From assembly GCA_021811145.1 (NCBI GenBank), contig JAJZPN010000007.1:16249-80248 (forward strand): 64,000 nucleotides of DNA. Reading direction: 5' to 3'. This DNA is from Pseudomonadota bacterium. GTDB taxonomy: Bacteria > Pseudomonadota > Gammaproteobacteria > Burkholderiales > Ferrovaceae. Positions 1-9,400 of the stretch are shown here, one piece after another (position 1 is the first letter of the stretch; each line of letters begins with the position of its first letter). The translations under genes were made by a program, and so were the position numbers. The notes beneath the pieces are model-generated. The model saw only the letters and a program-made list of their open reading frames with translations. It made no database searches and was not told the origin of the DNA.

Positions 1-801
1 CCGTTCTTCCCCTAATTCAACGACTTGTCGACCATCAAGTCTGTTATCAACTAAACACTGTTGAATATCAATAAGCGCTAAAGCATCAAGTAATTGTTGA
101 GATTTGGCGAGATGTAGACTTGTACGATTGAGGGTATCCAGCCAATGCGGAAACTTGTTGTCTATAACCGGTGCTAGAACTTGTCTTATATAGTTTCTTA
201 TATAATAACTATCTTGATTGGTCGGGTCTTCAATCCAAGCTAACTGTTGCGTCTGGGCGTAATCATATAAAGTATTTCTCTTGACATGAATTAACGGCCT
301 CAGTAATTGAATAGAGGTGGGTCTTAATAATCTACTCTCTGGCATTGCAGAGAGCCCAGGTAACCCAGCCCCTCTAAAAAGCTGTATTAAGAAAGTTTCA
401 GCCTGATCATTGGCATGATGCGCTAGTAATAAAAAATCCGTATTCAATGTTTTATAAACATCATAACGAGCTTGTCTTGCTGATCTTTCAAGACCGAGTC
501 CTGAATTAAGCTCTACATTAACAGCAACTACTTTTAGAGGAATAGATAAGGTCTGACATAATTGAACAACGTATTTTTCCATATCATCATTTACAGCTTG
601 TAATTGATGATTAATGTGTACTGCAGATAGGCAAAAATGTAATTGGCCGCTTAACAGCGCACAAAGATTAAGTAATACTACGGAATCCAATCCCCCGCTC
701 ACCGCAACGGTGACATGAGAATTGTGGTCAGTAATATATTTTTTTAAGAACTGACCAACCTGATCAATGAGATTAACTGCGGATTTCCTTGAATTTGCCA
801 T
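1..801 (-). CDS. tilS: tRNA(Ile)-lysidine synthase, partial (C-terminus beyond left edge)
   Basis: Converts C34 of the AUA-reading tRNA(Ile) to lysidine with ATP and lysine, in the cytoplasm. No stop codon interrupts the 267 codons between position 801 and the left edge, so the gene is cut by the window, not broken. The N-terminal PP-loop SGGLDS is at residues 35-40, and the TilS signature HHANDQAET followed by RGAG is visible further on. I chose the ATG at 799-801, which lies inside the end of accA in another frame and gives a 29-base overlap; translational coupling to accA is likely. Family and start are well supported; the missing C-terminal domain cannot be judged. Confidence 0.93.
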   Translation of the reverse strand, partial: MANSRKSAVNLIDQVGQFLKKYITDHNSHVTVAVSGGLDSVVLLNLCALLSGQLHFCLSAVHINHQLQAVNDDMEKYVVQLCQTLSIPLKVVAVNVELNSGLGLERSARQARYDVYKTLNTDFLLLAHHANDQAETFLIQLFRGAGLPGLSAMPESRLLRPTSIQLLRPLIHVKRNTLYDYAQTQQLAWIEDPTNQDSYYIRNYIRQVLAPVIDNKFPHWLDTLNRTSLHLAKSQQLLDALALIDIQQCLVDNRLDGRQVVELGEER

Positions 802-1738
802 AACTCATCAGTCTTTCAAAACGACGGGCGAGTAGCTCATCAATAGATAGTTCATCCACAGTTTTAAGCGCTTCTTGTAAGGTGCGACGAAGAGTTTGTG
901 CCATATTTTGCACATCACGATGCGCTCCACCCAATGGCTCGTTAATAATCTTGTCAATCAAACCCAATGACTTTAAGCGTGGCGCTGTAATATTTAATGC
1001 CTCTGCCGCATCGCTTGTTTTATCACCCGTTTTCCAAAGAATCGCAGCGCAACCCTCAGGTGAAATTACCGAATAAACGGAATACTGCAACATTAGAGTC
1101 ATATCACCCACAGCAATGGCCAAAGCCCCGCCAGACCCTCCCTCACCAATTATGGTAGAGATAATAGGCGTTTTAAGCGCCGCCATTTCATACAAGTTTC
1201 TACCAATAGCCTCTGACTGACCGCGTTCTTCTGCACCGATTCCAGGATAGGCCCCAGGGGTGTCGATAAAAGTCATGATTGGCATATTAAACTTTTCAGC
1301 TAGGCGCATCAGTCGTAATGCTTTTCGATATCCTTCAGGACGTGCCTGACCAAAGTTACGGTAAATCCGATCTTTTGTATCACGGCCTTTCTGGTGACCA
1401 ATAATCATTACCGGGCGCCCCTGGAAACGTGCTATACCACCAACAATAGCAGGATCATCAGCAAAACCTCTATCGCCATGTAACTCTTCGAAATCGGTAA
1501 AAATATGCTCGATATAGTCAAGCGTATAAGGACGTTGACTATGTCTGGCCACTTGAGCAATTTGCCAGGCACTTAAATTTGAGTAAATGTCTTTGGTCAG
1601 AGTTTGACTCTTCTTTTGCAGCCTCTCAATTTCCTGTGAAATATCCACAGCCGAGTCTTCCTGAACAAAACGAAGATCTTCAATCTTAGCTTCGAGTTCA
1701 CCGATCGGTTGTTCAAATTCTAAAAAAACAGTTTTCAT
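773..1738 (-). CDS. accA: Acetyl-CoA carboxylase carboxyltransferase subunit alpha
   Basis: Alpha subunit of the carboxyltransferase half of acetyl-CoA carboxylase. With AccD it moves carboxyl from carboxybiotin to acetyl-CoA, making malonyl-CoA for fatty acid synthesis. The 321 residues match the usual AccA length. An N-terminal helical segment (about 1-60) precedes the crotonase-like carboxyltransferase fold; [23 protein letters not shown] and the glycine-rich GEGGSGG (198-204) are characteristic. tilS follows with a 29-base overlap, an accA-tilS pairing common in betaproteobacteria. A promoter-like pair sits just upstream (1782-1811). Nothing unusual in the protein. Confidence 0.97.
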   Translation of the reverse strand: MKTVFLEFEQPIGELEAKIEDLRFVQEDSAVDISQEIERLQKKSQTLTKDIYSNLSAWQIAQVARHSQRPYTLDYIEHIFTDFEELHGDRGFADDPAIVGGIARFQGRPVMIIGHQKGRDTKDRIYRNFGQARPEGYRKALRLMRLAEKFNMPIMTFIDTPGAYPGIGAEERGQSEAIGRNLYEMAALKTPIISTIIGEGGSGGALAIAVGDMTLMLQYSVYSVISPEGCAAILWKTGDKTSDAAEALNITAPRLKSLGLIDKIINEPLGGAHRDVQNMAQTLRRTLQEALKTVDELSIDELLARRFERLMSYGKFKEIRS

Positions 1739-1781
1739 ACAGTTATTGACTTTATTATGGCAAGATTAAGAACAAAGTGAC

Positions 1782-1811
1782 ATTATAACGGTCTGTGACA
1801 AAGTAGGCCAA
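1782..1811 (-). promoter_or_regulatory. Candidate sigma70 promoter of accA-tilS
   Basis: Read on the minus strand, a perfect -10 TATAAT (1782-1787) lies 18 bases from TTGGCC (1806-1811), a 4/6 match to TTGACA. Transcription would start near 1775 and leave a leader of about 37 bases before accA. The site is in the 95-base divergent gap between accA and the cobalamin adenosyltransferase gene. In AT-rich DNA a lone TATAAT is weak evidence, but position and spacing fit. Confidence 0.45.
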
Positions 1812-1833
1812 CAAACATTTAATTGAGATAAAC

Positions 1834-2385
1834 ATGGGAAATAGACTGACTCGCCTTTATACCAAAACAGGAGATGCTGGAACCACAGGCCTAGGAGATG
1901 GAAGTCGTGTCAATAAAGACCACTACCGAGTTGAAGTAATGGGAGATGTTGATGAGCTAAATAGTATTATAGGTTTACTGCTTACCTATGAGATTCCTCG
2001 TCACATTGAAGAAGAATTAACTCGAATCCAACATGATCTATTTGATCTTGGGGCTGAAATTTGTATTCCAGGTCACTTGGTTATTGAGGAAAAAAGAGTG
2101 CAAGAACTAGAAGCTGGTTTAGACGCTATTAATGCCAACTTGAGTTCTTTAAAGGAATTTATATTACCTGGTGGAAACCGAGCGGCGGCAATTTGTCATC
2201 ATGCAAGAACAGTGTGTCGACGTGCTGAGAGACGTCTTGTTTCCTTGAGTCATCACGAAATGATTTCGGCTTATGCAATGCAATATATCAATAGACTATC
2301 TGATTACTTGTTTGTTATGGCAAGAGACATCAATCGGCATGCCCAAACACCTGATATATTATGGCGTAGTCTAAAAAAACAGTAG
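1834..2385 (+). CDS. Cob(I)alamin adenosyltransferase, PduO type
   Basis: Transfers the adenosyl group of ATP to cob(I)alamin, giving the adenosylcobalamin used by enzymes such as methylmalonyl-CoA mutase. At 183 residues it has the size of a stand-alone PduO-type domain. The ATP-binding N-terminal motif TKTGDAGTTGLGDG is at residues 10-23, and the C-terminal helix carries the GGNRAAAICHHARTVCRRAERR region (split here: GGNRAAA, then HHARTVCRRAERR) typical of the family. It is divergent from accA and convergent with the DUF4337 gene, 11 bases away, so it is probably a single-gene unit. No cobalamin-dependent enzyme lies in this window. A CobD/CbiB-like gene near 49 kb is the only other corrinoid-related gene. 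Confidence 0.92.
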   Translation: MGNRLTRLYTKTGDAGTTGLGDGSRVNKDHYRVEVMGDVDELNSIIGLLLTYEIPRHIEEELTRIQHDLFDLGAEICIPGHLVIEEKRVQELEAGLDAINANLSSLKEFILPGGNRAAAICHHARTVCRRAERRLVSLSHHEMISAYAMQYINRLSDYLFVMARDINRHAQTPDILWRSLKKQ

Positions 2386-2396
2386 CCTGTTAATTG

Positions 2397-2960
2397 TCAA
2401 AGATAGGCAAAGAAGGCCAAAGCTATTCCTATCAACGCTCCAACTCCCGTTGGAACCAGTAACCACTTGCGATTAGTCAATGCAGTTACTGAAGCCAAAG
2501 CGATTGCAATTTGTAAAAAAGTCATGGCTCTTGCAAGATAGTGGTGTGGATGAAAGGCTTTCTCAGCTAATTTGTTCTCAGCTTCTGATTTTGCTTCAAA
2601 CTCTTCTGCCTTGGCTTTGATTTCCGCCTTTTCCTTTTCGTAACGCCCTACCTCATTAGCGTATTTTTCCTTATCTTGACCTGTTGCAAACTCTTTTGCA
2701 ATTGCCACAATATTGCCTTTCATGCTTTTGGCCTGGTAGAAACTCCACTGATCACTGGCATGGGCTTTGTAGAGTACCGCCTCATTTTTATGGAAAAGAG
2801 CTTCATTTTGAGCGTTACTACCAAGATAACTCACTACCGCACCAATTGAAGCTAGGATAGCAGTAAAAACCGCAACTTGTTGCGCTAAAGGAACGCCATG
2901 ACCTGCCTGATGCTCCAGTTCATGCTCATGAGAGCCGTGTACATGAAACCCCTCGCTCAT
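2397..2960 (-). CDS. DUF4337-type membrane protein of unknown function
   Basis: Function not known. The 187-residue protein has a His-rich N-terminus (HVHGSHEHELEHQAGHG, about 6-22), a first membrane segment at about 28-46, a long charged and probably coiled-coil middle (about 95-130, rich in Lys, Glu and Ala), and two more membrane segments near the C-terminus (about 145-162 and 167-186). The layout, two membrane anchors flanking a soluble helical arm, fits DUF4337. It follows the DAHP synthase gene by 20 bases on the same strand, so it probably ends that transcript. The His cluster could bind metal, but that is inference. Confidence 0.7.
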   Translation of the reverse strand: MSEGFHVHGSHEHELEHQAGHGVPLAQQVAVFTAILASIGAVVSYLGSNAQNEALFHKNEAVLYKAHASDQWSFYQAKSMKGNIVAIAKEFATGQDKEKYANEVGRYEKEKAEIKAKAEEFEAKSEAENKLAEKAFHPHHYLARAMTFLQIAIALASVTALTNRKWLLVPTGVGALIGIALAFFAYL

Positions 2961-2980
2961 TTCCTCTCCCCCACGATAGA

Positions 2981-4054
2981 TTATTTTTTATTTTTACGGC
3001 GTTGTTGAATACTGCTTGCTAATCTCTCAAAAACAATTTCAGTATCTACAAATGAAATACAAGCGTCTGTAATACTCTGGCCATAAGTTAAGGGTTTACC
3101 AGATTCTAAGTCCTGTCTACCAGCCACAATATGACTTTCGATCATAACTCCCATAATTCGTGTCTCACCTTGGGTAATTTGCTGGGCAACATTATCAGCA
3201 ACTGATATTTGTTTTTGCGGGTCTTTTTGGCTATTGGCGTGGCTAAAATCTATCATGACTTTAGCGGGTAATTGGGCTTTAACAAGCTCATTAGCTGCAG
3301 ACTCAACGCTTTCTGCATCAAAATTGGTTGTCTTTCCACCACGTAAAATAACGTGGCAATCCTCGTTACCATTGGTTGCAACTATGGCAGAATGCCCAGC
3401 TTTAGTTACGGATAAAAAATGATGGGGTTGTTGTGCGGCACGTATTGCATCTACGGCAATTTTCAAGTTTCCATCTGTACCATTTTTAAACCCCACTGGG
3501 CAAGATAGGCCGGAGGCAAGCTCTCTATGTACTTGGCTTTCTGTGGTACGGGCACCTATTGCACCCCAACTAATTAAATCAGCAAAATACTGTGGTGTAA
3601 TTAAATCAAGAAATTCTGTTCCAGCAGGAACCCCCATCTCATTGATATCTAATAACAACCCTCTTGCTAATCTCAAGCCTTCGTTAATTTGGAATGTACC
3701 ATCCAAATGAGGGTCATTAATTAACCCTTTCCAGCCCACTGTTGTTCTTGGTTTCTCAAAATAAACACGCATGACAATCAATAATTCACTGGCATACTTT
3801 TCTTTTAGAGACTTCAAACGTGTTGCATAATCAATAGCAGCCTTTGGGTCATGTATTGAACATGGGCCAACTATTACTAATAAACGGTCATCATCATTAC
3901 GTAGTATGTTATGAATTTGTTGGCGAGTTGCTGAAACAACTGTAGACGCATTTTCTGATAATGGAAACTCACGTAATAAGTGCGATGGAGGAGACAACTC
4001 TTTTATCTCACGTATTCTTAAATCATCCGTCTTAAAAAGGTGATCAGTATTCAT
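2981..4054 (-). CDS. aroG: 3-deoxy-7-phosphoheptulonate synthase (DAHP synthase, class I)
   Basis: First step of the shikimate pathway: phosphoenolpyruvate plus erythrose 4-phosphate gives DAHP. The 357 residues match the AroF/AroG/AroH class. Visible family motifs are the metal- and PEP-site VGPCSIHD, MRVYFEKPRTTVGWKGLINDP (in two pieces: MRVYFEKPRTT and GWKGLINDP), GARTTESQ, and the late DFSHANSQKDP and ESHIVAGRQD. Sequence alone does not tell me whether feedback is by Phe, Tyr or Trp, so the symbol marks the family. It lies 52 bases after tldD and 20 bases before the DUF4337 gene. Confidence 0.93.
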   Translation of the reverse strand: MNTDHLFKTDDLRIREIKELSPPSHLLREFPLSENASTVVSATRQQIHNILRNDDDRLLVIVGPCSIHDPKAAIDYATRLKSLKEKYASELLIVMRVYFEKPRTTVGWKGLINDPHLDGTFQINEGLRLARGLLLDINEMGVPAGTEFLDLITPQYFADLISWGAIGARTTESQVHRELASGLSCPVGFKNGTDGNLKIAVDAIRAAQQPHHFLSVTKAGHSAIVATNGNEDCHVILRGGKTTNFDAESVESAANELVKAQLPAKVMIDFSHANSQKDPQKQISVADNVAQQITQGETRIMGVMIESHIVAGRQDLESGKPLTYGQSITDACISFVDTEIVFERLASSIQQRRKNKK

Positions 4055-4106
4055 TGAATTTATTGAACCTATGTATTTAAATTTTTCAAAAAGCTATTTT
4101 AGCAGA

Positions 4107-5546
4107 CTATATGGTTCCACCTACAGTCAGACCATCAATCCTCAAGGTAGGCTGCCCCACCCCAACTGGCACACTCTGCCCTTCCTTACCACATACCCCA
4201 ACACCAGGGTCTAGGGACATATCATTACCAATCATCGATACCTTTGTTAGTACATCTGGGCCGTTTCCAATTAATGTTGCCCCTTTTACTGGATAAGTTA
4301 AGCGACCGTTTTCAATCATCCAAGCCTCTGCAGCAGAAAAAACAAACTTACCGCTAGTAATATCTACCTGCCCACCACCAAAATTTACTGCATAGATCCC
4401 TTTATCAACAGAGGCAATGATCTCCTCAGGAGCCATATTACCGTTTAACATATAGGTATTGGTCATTCTGGGCATGGGAAGATGAGCAAAAGATTCTCGA
4501 CGTCCATTACCAGTCACAGCCATCCCCATTAGTCTTGCATTAAGAGTATCTTGTATATAACCCTTCAAAATACCATCTTCGATCAAAACAGTAGCTTGAG
4601 TGGGGTTTCCTTCGTCATCACAATTTAAAGATCCACGACGATTAGCGATAGTACCATCGTCAAGCACAGTGACCCCAGGCGCTGCGACCCGTTGCCCAAT
4701 ACGCCCAGAAAACGCAGAAGAGCCTTTTCGATTAAAGTCCCCTTCTAAACCATGACCAATCGCTTCATGTAACAAAATCCCGGGCCAACCAGGACCCAGT
4801 ACAACAGGCATTGAGCCAGCAGGCGCCGGTTTCGCGTCTAAGTTTGTAACCGCTTGATGAACCGCTCTTTTAGCGTAATCTTCTAATAATTCATCAGTAA
4901 AATACTCGTAGCCAAAACGACCTCCACCTCCTGCAGAGCCTTGCTCTCGTAGACCATTTTGTTCAGCGATAACTTGCAATGATAAGCGTACTAAGGGTCT
5001 AATATCTGTCGCCATATGCCCATCACTTCTAGCAACCAACACCACTTCATACTGCCCAGCCAGTGATGCCATTACTTGAGTGACTCTAGGGTCCATGGAT
5101 TTAGCAATCTTCTCAATTCTCTCTAGCAAGGCTACTTTTTTATCATCAGCTAAAGTCATTAACGGATCAATACTAGGATAAAGCTGTCTCGACTCTACGC
5201 TATGAGTTAATTTTGACAGGCTAAATTGTTGTCCACTCTGCGCTATTGAACGGGTAGCGTTTGCAATTTCTTGAAGGCTAGATAACTGGATATCATCAGA
5301 GTAAGCAAAGGCAGTTCTCTCACCAGTCACAGCCCTCACTCCCACTCCTTGCTCTATATGAAATGAGCCTGATTTAACTTGTCCCTCTTCTAAACTCCAC
5401 CCTTCAGCGCGGCTATACTGAAAATACAAGTCAGCATAATCAACTTGATGAGTAAGAATTGATCCTAATACTTGATCTAATTGTCCTATTCCTAGACCAT
5501 ATGGCTCCAGAAGAATAGATTGAGCGTTTTTAAAGGTGGCGTTCAT
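4107..5546 (-). CDS. tldD: Metalloprotease TldD
   Basis: Larger subunit of the TldD/TldE (PmbA) zinc protease, which cleaves unfolded peptides and matures microcin-type peptides in enterobacteria. The metal-binding HEAIGH is at residues 260-265 in [11 protein letters not shown], and the conserved C-terminal [20 protein letters not shown] region is present. Length (479) is normal. The partner tldE/pmbA is not in this window. The gene follows the nitrilase-family gene by 25 bases and yhdP lies just upstream of that; yhdP-tldD linkage is also seen in enterobacteria. The ATG at 5546 has AAGGA upstream. Confidence 0.96.
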   Translation of the reverse strand: MNATFKNAQSILLEPYGLGIGQLDQVLGSILTHQVDYADLYFQYSRAEGWSLEEGQVKSGSFHIEQGVGVRAVTGERTAFAYSDDIQLSSLQEIANATRSIAQSGQQFSLSKLTHSVESRQLYPSIDPLMTLADDKKVALLERIEKIAKSMDPRVTQVMASLAGQYEVVLVARSDGHMATDIRPLVRLSLQVIAEQNGLREQGSAGGGGRFGYEYFTDELLEDYAKRAVHQAVTNLDAKPAPAGSMPVVLGPGWPGILLHEAIGHGLEGDFNRKGSSAFSGRIGQRVAAPGVTVLDDGTIANRRGSLNCDDEGNPTQATVLIEDGILKGYIQDTLNARLMGMAVTGNGRRESFAHLPMPRMTNTYMLNGNMAPEEIIASVDKGIYAVNFGGGQVDITSGKFVFSAAEAWMIENGRLTYPVKGATLIGNGPDVLTKVSMIGNDMSLDPGVGVCGKEGQSVPVGVGQPTLRIDGLTVGGTI

Positions 5547-5571
5547 AAATTCTATATCCTTATTTCATCTC

Positions 5572-6447
5572 TCAATAAGATTGAACCTTGAGAGTTTTGT
5601 GTGTTAGTGCAGGTAAGCTGGTGCGAAGTTCATTTAAGTGGACGGGATTAACCCCAGCAATAACAATTCCTGAACCTCTAGAGAGACGATCAAGTACGAC
5701 CCCCCACGGGTCTACGATCATGCTTGAACCATGTGTTTCACGACCGTTCATATGGTACCCACCTTGGGCAGGTGCTATGACGTAAGCCAAATTCTCAATA
5801 GCACGAGCACGCACAAGCGTCTCCCAATGGGCTTTACCCGTTGTCTCGGTAAATGCAGAAGGAATAAATATAAGATCACATTCACCCATTGCCCGATACA
5901 GCTCTGGGAAACGTAAGTCATAACAAATGGATAAACCAATTTTCCCAAATGGGCTATTTAGAGTGACAATTTGATCACCAGGCTCTATGGTTTTAGACTC
6001 ATCGTACTTTTCAACACCACGTTGAAAACCAAATAAATGGATTTTGTCATAACGCGCAACACATTTACCCGTATGATCAAACACAAGAGAGCTATTACGA
6101 ATTTTATTATGTTGTTCCGTTTTAATTGGTACAGAGCCACCCACAATCCATACGCCATAACGTTTGGCTGAGCGTGACAAAAAATCTTGAATAGGCCCAG
6201 AACCAAAAGACTCAGCAACCTTTACCTTATCAGTATCTTTCATACCCATAATAGCAAAATACTCAGGTAAACCTATAATAGCAGCGCCTTGGTCTGCAGC
6301 CATTTTAATCAGTCTACCCGCCTCTAAAAGATTGGCATCAACATGAGGGCCAGAGGCCATCTGAATTGCCGCAACCCTAAAGTTACCTAGTAATAGTTTT
6401 GCCTTACCAAAACCTGAATCTTTTTTCTTGGTTGTCGATTTGGTCAT
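5572..6447 (-). CDS. Carbon-nitrogen hydrolase (nitrilase superfamily, Nit1-like)
   Basis: Cytoplasmic amidase of the nitrilase superfamily. The Glu-Lys-Cys triad can be placed at E62 (GLPEYF), K135 (YDKIHLF) and C175 (SICYDLRFPELYR). The YDKIHLF and CYDLRFPELYR context resembles the Nit1/deaminated-glutathione amidase branch, so repair of deaminated glutathione is plausible but not proven. It has 291 residues including a Lys-rich extension of about 20. The start at 6447 is preceded by GATGAGAG. It sits between yhdP (20 bases upstream) and tldD (25 bases downstream) in one apparent operon, an order found in other betaproteobacteria. Confidence 0.88.
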   Translation of the reverse strand: MTKSTTKKKDSGFGKAKLLLGNFRVAAIQMASGPHVDANLLEAGRLIKMAADQGAAIIGLPEYFAIMGMKDTDKVKVAESFGSGPIQDFLSRSAKRYGVWIVGGSVPIKTEQHNKIRNSSLVFDHTGKCVARYDKIHLFGFQRGVEKYDESKTIEPGDQIVTLNSPFGKIGLSICYDLRFPELYRAMGECDLIFIPSAFTETTGKAHWETLVRARAIENLAYVIAPAQGGYHMNGRETHGSSMIVDPWGVVLDRLSRGSGIVIAGVNPVHLNELRTSLPALTHKTLKVQSY

Positions 6448-6467
6448 AATACTCTCATCATAAATTA

Positions 6468-9400
6468 CTAATTTACTGTATCACCATTAACAGAATCAAT
6501 TTGTGGATTGTCCCAATCCCCACGAATTCGATACTGATAGGATAAAACTTTATCTAAAGGATTACGTAAAATCTTTTGTACAAGGTAAGTTGCAGCACCC
6601 ACCACAGGACCACCTATTAGGGTGCCTGCAAGCGACAAATCTCCTCCGACCGCTGGATCAACCTTAGCGATTAAATCTGAGGTCTCATTAGGAACATCTA
6701 TTTGCCCAGTCAACTTAACACGCGCTGCAGGTCCAGACATCACAAAGTCAGGAGTGCTCAATACTCCTTCATGTATTGAAAAGTCTCCTTTCACCGTATC
6801 AAAGGCAAAACCTTGTGAAAAAATATCATGAAAGTTTAATGTAATTCTGCGTGGTAGACTCTGTAAACTCAATAATCCAATAATTCTCCCAGCGCCACCT
6901 GGATCAACTTTAGAAAATTGCCCGTCTTGTAAGTCTAAATTCATAGTACCTGATGAATAATCGAAATCATAATCTTTTGGGCCACCCATCCATGACAAAT
7001 TTGCGCGAATTTTCCCGTCACCACGCGACATTAACTTGTCGTACCCAAGTGCCGTTAAAAACTCACCTAAATTCTTAGCCTCAATTTCTACAGTAAGCTC
7101 CGTTTTGGTTTCTTGATCAACAGTACCAGTCCACTGCCCATTTCCACGTAACTCTCCACCTTCAGCCAATGCTAAAAGGCGATTAATATGCCAAATATTA
7201 TCCTGTCCTTTTGCAGAGAACTCTAAATGTGAGAAAGATTTTTTGCCAAATTGACAGTGATCTGCCGACAACTCAATATCAGGCATTTTCGTTAAGTCTT
7301 TGAGTGTCGAAAGATCTGTGGATCGATGCTTTTTATGAGGTTTGGTTGTATCTGTACCATCAGTGGTACTGTCTTTTTTCTTAATGGTATCGGGTACTAC
7401 AAGCTGAGTAAATACAGCTTTAACTGCACCTTTTCCTTCTTTTATCCAATTAATTGAACCATTTAACTGTTCTCCTCGTAAAGCAATACTCCACTGAGGA
7501 TCTTGCCAGTTAGCTCGAAGATGATGGGCTAACCACTCCCTATTTCGCCAAATTACCTTATTAATATTTAAGTCAATGGCACTTATTTCACCAAATAAAT
7601 TATTTTTACTTGAGCTGGAGTTGGTTTTTGTAATACCACTGTCTGTTTGCCATTGATTTTGATGTTGATTCCAATAGCTGATCAACTCATCAAGATTTGA
7701 GTTATCTAATCGACCAGTGAGCGAAAATCCAGGGCCTACTTGACCAAGATAGGGGCCACCCATATTGATAACCCCACGTGTAGCATTAAAACTACCATCA
7801 TTTTTAGACTCATAGAACACCTTCACTCCAAACCATGAATCTATATTAAGACTCATCGCGGTTCTGCCACTCTCTAGTGGTTCAATAACAACGGTTAAGG
7901 GTAAAGTTTGAGTTATTGTTTTCTGGTAAGGTTCTGGTCCTAAAATACTGGTTCCTTTTAAGTTACTGGTAAAAGTAATGGTTGTTTGTTGTTGACGTTT
8001 CTCAAATCGCGCATGCCAATCAAATCCACCCTCACTAATATTCTGTAGCTTTTGCATTCCCAAACGGGATAAGGAAGCGATATCTGTGTGTCCTGATAAA
8101 TCAGCGACCAACAAATGCGACAAAGATCCCTTTACGGTCATTGTCACAGGCTTTTTAAGGACTAGAGCAGCCAAGGAAAAACTAACTTGATCATTTTTTT
8201 GACTCAAAATCACATGGCCATTCCAATCCACCGAACTATCCAACGAACTTAACATGGGGTTGGGAAACAGTATAGTTAATCCCTTAATAGAGGTATTGCC
8301 ATTCAAAGCAAGATCAATGAGTCCATCAGGACGCGTTGATAAATGTATATTAACGGGTTCGTTAACCAACAGAGCTTTTGAATCCAATAACACATCCGTC
8401 TTATTTGCGGTAAAAGTAATCGCTGCCGTCCAATCTGATTGGCCTGATACATTCTTGAGAAATGTATTACCATACACTCCATAAAGAGTAGATGCATCAG
8501 CTCTACCTTGGGCTTTAAGTACTGTTGCGTGATCTTGATTGGTTGTAAATATTAATTGTGCAGGGCCGCCTAAAACAGTCGCTTTAAGTTCGTCAGAGGA
8601 AACCCCTGTTTCGGTGAAATATAAATGTCCGTTTAATGCATTAATTGGGGGAATACCTTTTTTTCCATCATCTAATACTGCATCAATAAACTGGTAATCA
8701 CCTTTAAGTGTTGTATCGATTGTATGTGATAAGGGAATCGTCATTTTCAAAGACAGCAAGCCATTACCAGCGCCAGTTAACTGATCAGTTACATGGTGTA
8801 TATGCTCGCTTATAGGACTTTTTCTAATAAATTCAAGAGTATCTTTAACAGATGATTGTGTTTTTCCATCAACCTGAAGTATCTCATTACTGTGAACTAA
8901 ATCAGCAATGGTAAGCGTCACTTCTTTCAGTTGATTATTTAAAATCAATCCTGTATTGGCTTTAAAGCCAAGACTAGGACCTCTCATGTAGAAATCTCCT
9001 CCTACATGATCAATGACTGGCCATTTTGAATTAAAGTTAACCAGTGCATCAAACACTTTTGCATTAACTTGAAAAACCCCATCTTGATCATTTACAAAAG
9101 GAAAATGTTGTAAATCACCATCGATTTTAAAGCTGATTTCTTTTGCAAGCCCTCTGACCAACCCTTGTTTTAGCCAGTCTCTTGCCTCTTGGTTGACAGT
9201 AAGTGGCATATATCGCCATACAGTACTGATGTCAGCCCGTTGTAGACTTCCCTGAAGTTGAGTTTTACCCGGGCCATTCTGAGACAAGTTCATATTGCCG
9301 GAAAAACTGCCAGCCATATCATTATTAGAGAGGCTGATTTCATTTAAATTAAGCGCGATATTCTCAGCATGACGAATCCAATTTGTATCTATGGCATATT

